DNA from: an uncultured Bacillota bacterium
Lineage (GTDB): Bacteria; Bacillota; Clostridia; Oscillospirales; Oscillospiraceae
Direction: 5' to 3'
Assembly (NCBI GenBank): GCA_947383275.1
Contig: CANDCW010000114.1
Coordinates: forward strand, 1 to 6,389
DNA length: 6,389 nt
Shown: positions 1 through 5,950 of the stretch, in pieces
Layout: each line of letters starts with the position of its first letter
How positions within the stretch are numbered: position 1 is the stretch's first letter
Translations under genes and position numbers: made by a program
Notes under the pieces: generated by a model
The model's database searches: none
Told to the model about the DNA's origin: nothing
Seen by the model: the letters and a program-made list of their open reading frames with translations, nothing else

Positions 1-106
1 ACCACTTCCGCTGAGGTTTGCCTTTGTTTATTTTTCAGATTTGCTCATTTAGAGAATGTTATTTATGTTGGCGCTGATTATTTGGATCACATGAAAAATG
101 TGTGGT

Positions 107-126
107 AAAAAACCAGCTTATCTGGT
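107..126 (-). terminator. Weak intrinsic terminator, leftward
   Basis: Read on the minus strand, ACCAG and CTGGT form a 5-bp stem around a 5-nt loop and run directly into six T residues (107-112, one of them in the stem). The stop codon of the small ORF at 118-336 lies across the loop. The stem is short, so efficiency is doubtful, but hairpin, T-run and an adjacent stop codon together suggest the end of a leftward transcript, possibly one that also covers the hemerythrin gene. Confidence 0.4.
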
Positions 127-336
127 GTCTAAATAATAGCAGGAACGGCAGGGCTTTTCGCCTTGCCGCTGTGCTGTTTTGTAAAAAAGGCAGCCACAGG
201 CTATGCCAATGAGTAGAAAAGATAAACCTCCAACGATACAATAGGAGATGGTTTGCCGGCCATATCTGATACGTATCGAAGGAGGAATATCAATGTTAAA
301 AAAGAGAAAATAGATTGTTATCACCGCTGATAACAA
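118..336 (-). CDS. Possible small two-segment membrane protein (hypothetical)
   Basis: I do not recognise this family. The 72-residue reading has a hydrophobic N-terminus (about residues 2-14) and a clear membrane segment (about 30-52, rich in I, L, G, F), followed by a short polar tail containing a CxxC pair (CRSC). The start is uncertain: the first usable codon is TTG at 334-336, which sits in an inverted repeat, and no convincing ribosome binding site precedes it. The frame stays open back to a stop at 406-408, just beyond the hemerythrin stop, so it may be the remnant of something longer or begin at a rare codon. It lies on the same strand as the hemerythrin gene about 80 nt downstream, and a weak terminator overlaps its stop. 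It could be non-coding. Confidence 0.3.
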   Translation of the reverse strand: MLSAVITIYFLFFNIDIPPSIRIRYGRQTISYCIVGGLSFLLIGIACGCLFYKTAQRQGEKPCRSCYYLDTR

Positions 337-337
337 T
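314..337. repeat. Perfect inverted repeat, 10-bp arms
   Basis: Arms ATTGTTATCA (314-323) and TGATAACAAT (328-337) are perfect reverse complements around the 4-nt loop ccgc. The stem is AT-rich and not followed by a clean T-run in either direction, so an operator-like site is as likely as a terminator. It overlaps the putative TTG start of the small ORF, which weakens that start call. Confidence 0.5.
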
Positions 338-413
338 TTGAGAACAGCCCAACGTATAGGCTGGATAATGCACTTTTTTGCCTGCTGAAGCGCGAGGCCA
401 ATCTTCTAATCTT

Positions 414-1319
414 TCAGGGTGTGGGAGCTGGGAAGTTTAGCTTTTGGTCGATGCAGAGGGCAAAGCTCTCCTGTCCGACATGAAACAGCAGACTGTATTG
501 TGGGGATTGATCCTTGAACAGTTCACTAAACTCCTCGTAGTCCAAAAAATGTCCCTTTTCCAGTTGATATTCATCCGGCTGTTTTCCAAAACTGGATGCT
601 GCCCGCTGGATTAGGTTCTGAGCGATTTCTTGTATGGCAAAGCTGACGACCGCACTCTTTTCATAGAAATCAATTCCAAACACTACGCCTGCCGCGCGGA
701 GCAGCATCTGCTCTCCCATAACCAGTATAACCCGCAAACGGCTTCCTTCCTGGGTGGTGTAGACCAGTTCGTAGCACTGCTCGTAATTAATTGCGTCTTT
801 TGTAGAGAATTTTCCTATATATTGGATCTTGCACCCAAATATTTCTTGTAGAGGCAGGAGGATGACCGATTGGATTACGGATAATTTATCATCCGGCCTC
901 ATTGGGGCCAAGTTGTCGTTCCCCTGCCCGATGATTGCCCGGTCTTCAATCATAATATGGCCGGTCAGCCACCCTGTGCAAACGCCAATAAAGCGCTGTA
1001 CCATTTCGGTAGAAAAATTCGAAGCATAAAGCAAGCGTTCCAGTTCCGGCAGCGTTTCCAGCTTCATTTTATCATGGTGTTTTTTATGGGCTGAATAGCC
1101 AGAATATCCGATCTTGCGCATATAGGCTTCCTCTTCCTCAAAGTGTTTGACAGCATAAGACTTAAAGTACTTGATCCCTTCCACACAAGCAAATTTATCC
1201 TCGTGCCGTTCCACATATAGGTCCATCATTTTTTGAACGATGGAAAAAAGCCTGCGGTGTGCCTGATCTATCACATCCACACCGATATTAAAACGATCCC
1301 GCCATTGAATTTGCTGCAT
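414..1319 (-). CDS. Bacteriohemerythrin-domain protein with a C-terminal domain of unknown type
   Basis: This 301-residue protein carries an N-terminal hemerythrin domain (about residues 8-132) that binds a non-heme di-iron centre. The full ligand set is visible: H21 (DQAH), H59 and E63 (HFEEE), H78 and H82 (HKKHH), H121 and D126 (HIMIED). Family members bind O2 reversibly and act in O2 sensing, storage or delivery, and some respond to NO or iron. Residues about 145-300 form a second domain with alternating strands and helices. It is faintly reminiscent of CheX/CheC-like domains, but the ExxN phosphatase motif is not convincingly present, so I leave it unnamed. There is no signal peptide or membrane segment, so it should be cytoplasmic. 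The start at 1319 is chosen because GAAGGGA lies 6 nt upstream and the family-like sequence begins there; the frame is open to 1601, but those extra 94 residues look non-coding. It is less GC-rich than the operon to its right. Confidence 0.87.
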   Translation of the reverse strand: MQQIQWRDRFNIGVDVIDQAHRRLFSIVQKMMDLYVERHEDKFACVEGIKYFKSYAVKHFEEEEAYMRKIGYSGYSAHKKHHDKMKLETLPELERLLYASNFSTEMVQRFIGVCTGWLTGHIMIEDRAIIGQGNDNLAPMRPDDKLSVIQSVILLPLQEIFGCKIQYIGKFSTKDAINYEQCYELVYTTQEGSRLRVILVMGEQMLLRAAGVVFGIDFYEKSAVVSFAIQEIAQNLIQRAASSFGKQPDEYQLEKGHFLDYEEFSELFKDQSPQYSLLFHVGQESFALCIDQKLNFPAPTP

Positions 1320-1600
1320 ATTAAATCCCTTCTCAGCTGCCGCCCGCAGGATGTTAGGCGACAGGAGCTGATCACTGCTCCAAAATAACGGTGGGGCGGT
1401 ACATTTTCCACGGCCATCCTGGAGGCAGCTGATAATAAGACTGGTAATGATGCAATCATTACCGCCAATCGATAAAATATTTTGTGCCGCTGAATCGGGA
1501 GGAGCATCAGTTCGAAGGAGGGAACGTGATATTGCCTCCCAAGCTCTACAGCTCACCATATTATATGCGCGAAGCCTGCCGTGTGATTTTCCGGCAGGCA
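1320..1600 (-). other. Leader/intergenic region upstream of the hemerythrin gene
   Basis: About 280 nt lie between the hemerythrin start and the strong hairpin of the neighbouring operon, and I find no credible gene here. A TATAAT lies on the minus strand at 1560-1565, but no good -35 box stands 16-18 nt upstream, so the promoter is unproven. If it is used, the transcript has a leader of roughly 240 nt. The leader contains a perfect palindrome (1443-1463) and a GGGAGG/CCCTCC pair spanning about 1516-1540. A second hairpin (GCCTGCCG at 1574-1581 with CGGCAGGC at 1592-1599) lies just upstream of the TATAAT. I do not recognise a known riboswitch. Confidence 0.4.
1443..1463. repeat. Perfect palindrome, 9-bp arms, possible operator
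   Basis: GGTAATGAT (1443-1451) and ATCATTACC (1455-1463) are exact reverse complements separated by 3 nt. The site lies about 125 nt upstream of the hemerythrin start codon. Size and symmetry fit a dimeric regulator site, or a hairpin in the transcript leader. No T-run follows, so it is not a terminator. Confidence 0.55.
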
Positions 1601-1643
1601 TAAAACACCGGAGCAGGCGCCAAGCGCCTGCTCCGGTGTTTTA
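1601..1643. terminator. Strong hairpin terminator, probably bidirectional
   Basis: Two 20-nt arms (1601-1620 and 1624-1643) are perfect reverse complements around a 3-nt loop. The core is GC-rich, and the outer ends are TAAAA and TTTTA, so an RNA read in either direction ends its hairpin in a short U-run. It lies 47 nt beyond the fprA stop codon and should end the rrf2/acyl-CoA dehydrogenase fusion/fprA operon. No rightward gene ends here, so its use in that direction is unproven. Confidence 0.88.
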
Positions 1644-1690
1644 TAGGCGGCAAATCGAAAAGGTTTTTGCGTTCTGCCGAAGTATAAGGA

Positions 1691-2908
1691 TTATTTCAGC
1701 ACGGAAGCGGCAATAGCGTCTGCCAAGGCGTCGATCTCCGATTCATTGTCGGCCTTGAGGGAGGAGGTAACGGTCATCTCTTCGTCCAGAATGGTCATGT
1801 GTTTCAGGCTTTCGATCTCCTCGCGCATCAGCGCGCCGGAGCGGGGAGCCCAGGAGCCGCTGCCCATGATGGCTACGGTGCGGTTCTGGAGATTTAGCGC
1901 CCTCATATCCATGAGGAAGTTATGCATAGGCGGGAAGATCCCCAGATTGTAGGTAACCGAGGCCAGCACCAGATGACTGTACTTAAACAGGTCAGAGATG
2001 AGGTAGCTGACGTGGGTGGAGGAAACATCATACAGTCGGGTGTTGGTGACGCCCCGGGCGGTGAGCTTGGCGGCCAGCACCTCGGCGGCTCCTTCGGTGT
2101 TGCCATACATGGAGGCGTAGACGATCATAACGCCCTTTTCCTCCGGCTCATAGGTGGCCCAGTGGGTGTACTTGTCGATGATGTAGCCCAGATCTTTGCG
2201 CCACACCGGGCCGTGGAGGGGGCACAGATACTTGATGTTCTCCAGGCCCACGATACTGGCGGCTTTATTCAGCAGAGCCACCACCTGGGGGCCGTACTTG
2301 CCCACAATATTGGTGTAATACCGCCGGGCGTCGTCGATCCACTCGCCGTCGAAGTTGACCTCGTCGGCAAAGAGCTTGCCGTCCAGGGAGCGGAAGGAGC
2401 CGAAGGCGTCGGCGGAGAAGAGGACGCCGTTGGTGGTGTCGAAGGTGACCATGGCCTCCGGCCAGTGGACCATGGGGGCGTATACAAAGGCAACGGTGTG
2501 CTTGCCGAAGCACTTGGTGTCGCCCTCCTTGACCTCTTCAATGGCATTGGGGTCCAGGCCAAAGCCGAACTGGTTCAGCAGAGTGACCGCCTTGGGCGTA
2601 GTGATAATTTTCACCTTGGGCCAGCGCAGCAAAATCTCCTCAATGGAGGCGGCGTGATCGGGTTCCACATGGTTGATGACAAGGTAGTCCAGGGGGCGGC
2701 CGTCCAGCACGGCCTTTACGTTGGCGATAAACTGCCGGCCCACCGCCCAGTCGGCGGTGTCGAAGAGGACGGTCTTCTCGTCCAGCAGGACGTAGGCGTT
2801 ATAGGACACGCCGTGGTACAGGGGGTGGATGTTCTCAAACAGGGCCAGCCGGTGCTCGTCCGCGCCTACCCAGTATAGGCCGTCAGTGACCTCTCGGTAA
2901 TTATACAT
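1691..2908 (-). CDS. fprA: FprA-type flavodiiron protein (O2/NO reductase)
   Basis: This is a 405-residue class A flavodiiron protein, the usual length for the family. The N-terminal beta-lactamase-like domain (about residues 1-250) holds the di-iron ligands: H80, E82, D84 and H85 in the HxExDH motif, then H148 (MVHWPE), D167 (SADAFG) and H232 (LHGP). The C-terminal flavodoxin domain (about 259-405) has the FMN phosphate loop SMYGNTEG near residue 266. Such cytoplasmic enzymes reduce O2 to water or NO to N2O, with electrons arriving from rubredoxin. No rubredoxin domain is fused here, but one sits at the C-terminus of the protein encoded immediately upstream. The start ATG at 2906-2908 has AGGAGG at 2918-2923, 9 nt away. 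It is the last gene of the operon, 29 nt after the fusion gene, with a strong terminator behind it. O2 versus NO preference cannot be read from the sequence. Confidence 0.96.
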   Translation of the reverse strand: MYNYREVTDGLYWVGADEHRLALFENIHPLYHGVSYNAYVLLDEKTVLFDTADWAVGRQFIANVKAVLDGRPLDYLVINHVEPDHAASIEEILLRWPKVKIITTPKAVTLLNQFGFGLDPNAIEEVKEGDTKCFGKHTVAFVYAPMVHWPEAMVTFDTTNGVLFSADAFGSFRSLDGKLFADEVNFDGEWIDDARRYYTNIVGKYGPQVVALLNKAASIVGLENIKYLCPLHGPVWRKDLGYIIDKYTHWATYEPEEKGVMIVYASMYGNTEGAAEVLAAKLTARGVTNTRLYDVSSTHVSYLISDLFKYSHLVLASVTYNLGIFPPMHNFLMDMRALNLQNRTVAIMGSGSWAPRSGALMREEIESLKHMTILDEEMTVTSSLKADNESEIDALADAIAASVLK

Positions 2909-2938
2909 ATGGGGTTGCCTCCTTTATCATTTATCGTG

Positions 2939-4849
2939 TTATACCTCAATTTCGATAAAACTGTCCACGCCCTCGCCGCAGTGGGGGCAGGTCCAGCCCT
3001 CAGGCAGGTCCTTGAAAGCGGTGCCGGGCTTCACATCGTTCTCCGGGTCGCCAACCAGCACATCATACTCGTGGCCGCAGCCGTTGCAGATATACAGCTT
3101 CCGGGGCGGGGTAGTCTTTTTGGGGACTGCCCGCTTCATCTTTTTCATAGGCGGCGCAGGGAGCTTTTCCCCGGTATCCAGGGCTTTGGCGAGCAGGGGC
3201 AGGATTTCAAGCACGTCGCCTACGATGCCGTAGTCACAGTTTTTAAAAATTTTGGCGTTGGGGTTGGTGTTGATGGCGACGATGCAGGCGGCGTCTTTAA
3301 TGCCCTTCAGGTGCTGAATGGCGCCGGAAATGCCGCAGGCGATGTATAGGTTGCCCTTGAATTTCTGGCCGGACATGCCCACATAGCGGTTGAGGGGCAC
3401 GTATTTCAGCGTCTCGGCCACGGGGCGGCTGGAACCCACAGCGGCCCCGGCGGCACGGGCCAGCTCTTCAATGAGCTTCATGTTTTTCTTTTCGCCAATG
3501 CCCTGCCCGGCGGAGACCACCCGCTCGGCCTGGGTGATGGGGGTGTCCATGGGGATGCCCACCGTGAAGTCGTGGCCGTCCTTTTTCAGGTTGGCGACCA
3601 GGGACTCCACCTTCTCCTGAGCGGTACCGTCCTTGAAGATTACCCGTTTCCGAGCGCCGGTCTCGGGGCCCTTCTGCTGGGCGGGGGCGGCGGAGGCTTC
3701 CTTGGCCGCTTTGCCCAGGATGTGGGAGGCAATCACGACGCGCTGGATCTCGTTGGTGCCCTCGTAGATGGTGGTGATCTTGGCGTCCCGGTAGAACCGC
3801 TCCACCTCCATGCCCTTCAGATAGCCGGAGCCGCCGAAAATCTGCAGGGCGTCGTTGGTGACCTCCAGGGCGATGTCAGAGGCGTACTGTTTGGCCATGG
3901 CCGACTCCATGCCGTAGGGGACGTGGGCCTGCTTCAGCTCGGCGGCAGAGTAAACCAGGAACCGGGCGCAGCGCAGCTTGGTGGCCATGTCGGCGATTTT
4001 GAAGGCGATGTTCTGCTGCTGGCAGATGGGCTTGCCGAACTGGACCCGCTCCTTGGAGTACTCCACGGCGGCCTCATAGGCTCCCTGGGCGATGCCCAGG
4101 GCCTGGGCGGCGATGCCGATCCGCCCGCCGTCCAGGGTAGCCATGGCGATTTTGAAGCCCTGGCCCTCCTTGCCCAGCAGATTTTCCTTGGGAATCTTTA
4201 CGTTGTTGAAGTTCAGCTGGCAGGTAGCGGAGGAGCGGATGCCCATTTTGTCGTAGTGCTCCTCGAAGGTAAAGCCCTCCCAGCCCTTTTCCACAATGAA
4301 AGCCGAGATGCCCCGGGTGCCGATGCCGGGGGTGGTGACGGCAAATACCACATAGGTGCTGGCCTCGCCGCCGTTGGTGATAAAGATCTTCTCGCCATTG
4401 AGGAGGTAGTGGTCTCCCATGTCCTCAGCGGTGGTCTCGGTGCCGCCGGCGTCGGAGCCGGCGTTGGGCTCCGTGAGGCCAAAGGCCCCCAGCTTTTTGC
4501 CGGAGCACAGGTCGGGCAGATATTTTTTCTTCTGCTCCTCGCTGCCAAAGGCGTAGATGGGGTAGGTGCCCAAGGAGGTGTGGGCGGAGAGGATGACCCC
4601 CGCGCCGCCGTCCACCCGAGCCAGCTCCTCCACTGCAATGGCGTAGCTCAGGGCATCGGAACCGGCGCCGCCATACTCCTTCTCATAGGGCAGGCCCATC
4701 AGCCCCAGCTCGCCCATTTTTTTGACGGCATCGGTGGGAAACTCGTTGTTTTTGTCCAGCATGAAGGCGATGGGTTTGATCTCGGCCTCGGCAAATTCCC
4801 TTACCTTGGCACGCAGCGCCTCATGCTCCTGTGTGGTTTGATACAGCAT
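2939..4849 (-). CDS. Acyl-CoA dehydrogenase / ETF-alpha FAD domain / rubredoxin fusion
   Basis: This 636-residue protein joins three redox modules. Residues 1-380 are an acyl-CoA dehydrogenase: FAD/substrate motif GAFGLTEPNAGSD (121-133), FITNG (156-160), and catalytic glutamate E363 in IYEGTNEIQR, the position used by short-chain and butyryl-CoA enzymes. After an Ala/Pro linker (about 381-400), residues about 440-560 match the FAD-binding C-terminal half of ETF alpha: VGSSRP, YVGMSG and the CGISGAIQH segment, then the NPNAKIF and DYGIVGD stretches. The nucleotide-binding N-terminal half of ETF alpha is replaced by about 40 residues. A Lys/Pro linker leads to a complete rubredoxin (584-636) with iron ligands C588, C591, C621 and C624. 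No ETF beta gene is in the window. The start ATG at 4847-4849 has AGGAGG at 4860-4865, just before the rrf2 stop. Electron transfer from acyl-CoA to rubredoxin and then to the adjacent FprA is inferred. The acyl-CoA substrate, and whether it works as oxidase or reductase, are unknown. Confidence 0.93.
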   Translation of the reverse strand: MLYQTTQEHEALRAKVREFAEAEIKPIAFMLDKNNEFPTDAVKKMGELGLMGLPYEKEYGGAGSDALSYAIAVEELARVDGGAGVILSAHTSLGTYPIYAFGSEEQKKKYLPDLCSGKKLGAFGLTEPNAGSDAGGTETTAEDMGDHYLLNGEKIFITNGGEASTYVVFAVTTPGIGTRGISAFIVEKGWEGFTFEEHYDKMGIRSSATCQLNFNNVKIPKENLLGKEGQGFKIAMATLDGGRIGIAAQALGIAQGAYEAAVEYSKERVQFGKPICQQQNIAFKIADMATKLRCARFLVYSAAELKQAHVPYGMESAMAKQYASDIALEVTNDALQIFGGSGYLKGMEVERFYRDAKITTIYEGTNEIQRVVIASHILGKAAKEASAAPAQQKGPETGARKRVIFKDGTAQEKVESLVANLKKDGHDFTVGIPMDTPITQAERVVSAGQGIGEKKNMKLIEELARAAGAAVGSSRPVAETLKYVPLNRYVGMSGQKFKGNLYIACGISGAIQHLKGIKDAACIVAINTNPNAKIFKNCDYGIVGDVLEILPLLAKALDTGEKLPAPPMKKMKRAVPKKTTPPRKLYICNGCGHEYDVLVGDPENDVKPGTAFKDLPEGWTCPHCGEGVDSFIEIEV

Positions 4850-4868
4850 ACAGATACTTCCTCCTTTA

Positions 4869-5282
4869 TTAATCAGTTTCCGGTATATCTTGGAAAATTG
4901 CGCTCAACGTTGCTTTGCGAAGCTCCCCGTCCAGCACGCCCTGAATGCGGGACAGCTCCCGGCACAAGCCGCACTCCCCGTGTGGCCGGTTTTCGCACTG
5001 GTAGTCCGGCTGCTGGCAGCGGTTGATGAAAATAGAGTCCTCCAGAGAATGAAATACGTCCCACAAATACAGTTTTTCACAGGGCCGCGACAAAAGGTAG
5101 CCTCCGCTGGAACCCCGGCGGCTGGCGACCAGGCCGGCGGCGTGGAGGCGTTTCAAAATTTTCAGCGTGACCGCCTTGGACATATGTTCTCTCTGGGCGA
5201 TGGCGGTAGCAGACAGCTGTTCTCCCCGGTAAAGTGCGCGCAGGATGCGCAGCGCGTATTCCATCTCCCGGGTAATCAGCAA
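4869..5282 (-). CDS. Rrf2-family transcriptional regulator, probable Fe-S sensor
   Basis: This 137-residue protein has the Rrf2 winged helix: it opens with MLITREMEYALRIL, has the recognition-helix region around residues 24-50, and the wing RRGSSGGYLLSRP (55-67). The cysteines C89, C96, C104 and C107 lie where IscR and NsrR carry three cluster ligands, although the spacing (x6, x7, x2) is looser than the classic x5, x5. A 2Fe-2S or 4Fe-4S cluster sensing O2, NO or Fe-S status is therefore likely but not shown. The start is TTG at 5280-5282: AGGAG lies 8 nt upstream, and the protein then begins exactly as its relatives do. An upstream TTG at 5298-5300 would add six unsupported residues and put the ribosome binding site inside the gene. 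It is first in the operon, 19 nt ahead of the fusion gene, so it probably controls itself and the two redox genes. Confidence 0.92.
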   Translation of the reverse strand: MLITREMEYALRILRALYRGEQLSATAIAQREHMSKAVTLKILKRLHAAGLVASRRGSSGGYLLSRPCEKLYLWDVFHSLEDSIFINRCQQPDYQCENRPHGECGLCRELSRIQGVLDGELRKATLSAIFQDIPETD

Positions 5283-5305
5283 GGGGATCACTCCTATCAA
5301 TACAG

Positions 5306-5347
5306 TACCTTTTTGGTATATTATAACGCATTCGTCCGATTTGTCAA
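5306..5347 (-). promoter_or_regulatory. Sigma-A promoter of the operon with overlapping inverted repeat
   Basis: On the minus strand, TTGACA (5342-5347) and TATAAT (5320-5325) match both consensus boxes exactly with a 16-nt spacer. Just downstream, TACC and GGTA (5306-5309 and 5315-5318) form an inverted repeat around five T/A pairs. A further matching ATA/TAT pair (5300-5302 and 5322-5324) makes a symmetric site of about 25 bp overlapping the -10 box and start point. Its position and size fit an Rrf2 dimer repressing its own operon; that role is inferred. Confidence 0.8.
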
Positions 5348-5444
5348 TGCGTCTGCGAATAAAAAAAGCATTTTCGTCATTTCGACAAGTAATCTGTTAG
5401 TGGATTGCCGCGCTGCCGCGTTTATAGGAAGCGGCGGAGGATCA

Positions 5445-5561
5445 ATGGGGCAAGGGGCCGGGGTTCCCCCGGGCCTGCTTTTGCATAAGATGGGGAAAAG
5501 GCCGGTTCCCCAGAGGGGACTGGCCTGGGAGGTATTTGAATGCAAGCAACAGGAACGTTAA
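5445..5561 (+). CDS. Possible 38-residue leader ORF (doubtful)
   Basis: An ATG at 5445 follows GGAGG (5436-5440) by only 4 nt and opens a 38-codon frame rich in Gly, Pro and basic residues. It ends at 5561, overlapping the first 22 nt of the next gene in another frame. The ribosome binding site is good in sequence but close to the start. The peptide matches nothing I know, and the region is dominated by GC-rich hairpins, so it may be chance. If translated, it could couple to the 5540 gene. Confidence 0.2.
   Translation: MGQGAGVPPGLLLHKMGKRPVPQRGLAWEVFECKQQER
5458..5511 (+). repeat. GC-rich hairpins in the leader of the 5540 gene
   Basis: CCGGGG (5458-5463) pairs with CCCCGG (5467-5472) over a 3-nt loop, and GGGGAA (5492-5497) pairs perfectly with TTCCCC (5506-5511) over 8 nt. 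CCCC (5508-5511) can instead pair with GGGG (5515-5518), giving mutually exclusive folds near the ribosome binding site at 5527-5532. No T-run follows, so these are not intrinsic terminators. Confidence 0.4.
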
Positions 5562-5941
5562 GCGTCCGGGTGTACACATCCCAGGCGCAGATACCCCTGG
5601 AGGGGGCCACAGTGGTGGCCGCCACGGCAGGGGAGGAGGGCAAGTGGAAGCTGCTCTCTATACAGAACACAGACAGCAGTGGCAAAATCAGGCCGGTGCT
5701 CATTGACGCTCCGGCGTTGGGGGAGAGCACATCCCCCGGCGGATTGCCCGGGGATGGCGCCCCCTTTGCCCAATGCAGTGTATGGGCGGAGCAGCCGGGC
5801 TACGCCATGCTCCATGTCGCCAATGTGCAGATATTCCCCGGTGTGGAAACGGTGCAGAATATGGAACTCATCCCCCTGCCCCAGGGGCTGTGCAGCCTTC
5901 AGCAGCGGGATGAACGGGATATTCCCGCCCAGACCTTGTGA
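5540..5941 (+). CDS. Carboxypeptidase-regulatory-like (prealbumin-type beta-sandwich) protein
   Basis: This 133-residue protein appears to be a single beta-sandwich domain of the carboxypeptidase-regulatory type. Visible signs are TGTLSVRVYTS at the start, the EGATVVA strand, a turn with TDSSGKI, a long Pro/Gly loop (about 58-76), WAEQPGYAMLHVANVQIFPG, and a closing strand ending ELIPLPQ. No signal peptide or membrane segment is present. The ATG at 5540 has GGGAGG at 5527-5532, 7 nt away. It lies 9 nt ahead of the SpoIID-like gene, whose ribosome binding site overlaps this stop codon, so the two are probably translationally coupled. I recall similar domains beside such genes in clostridia, which suggests a shared spore- or wall-related role, but its precise function is unknown. 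I could not pick out a confident promoter, sigma-A or sporulation type. Confidence 0.75.
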   Translation: MQATGTLSVRVYTSQAQIPLEGATVVAATAGEEGKWKLLSIQNTDSSGKIRPVLIDAPALGESTSPGGLPGDGAPFAQCSVWAEQPGYAMLHVANVQIFPGVETVQNMELIPLPQGLCSLQQRDERDIPAQTL

Positions 5942-5950
5942 GGGCGCGCC

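Noticed and set aside
1320..1601. N-terminal extension of the hemerythrin ORF to 1601
   Set aside because: The extra 94 residues have no domain character and run across hairpins; the ATG at 1319 has its own ribosome binding site and starts the family-like sequence.
1922..2878. 318-codon open frame on the plus strand opposite fprA
   Set aside because: It is a GC-codon shadow of a gene with full flavodiiron motifs on the minus strand; its translation is Gly/Val-rich with no recognisable domain.
3572..5026. 484-codon open frame on the plus strand opposite the fusion gene
   Set aside because: It runs antisense across the acyl-CoA dehydrogenase and into the rrf2 gene, has Gly/Val/Leu-rich low-complexity content, and no ribosome binding site or domain supports it.
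5283..5300. Upstream TTG start for the Rrf2 regulator
   Set aside because: It would bury the AGGAG ribosome binding site inside the gene and add residues not seen in relatives; the TTG at 5282 fits both signals.
5475..5495. Possible sporulation-sigma -10 or -35 around GCATAAGAT
   Set aside because: The element resembles part of sigma-E/G/K boxes, but no matching partner box lies at the right distance.
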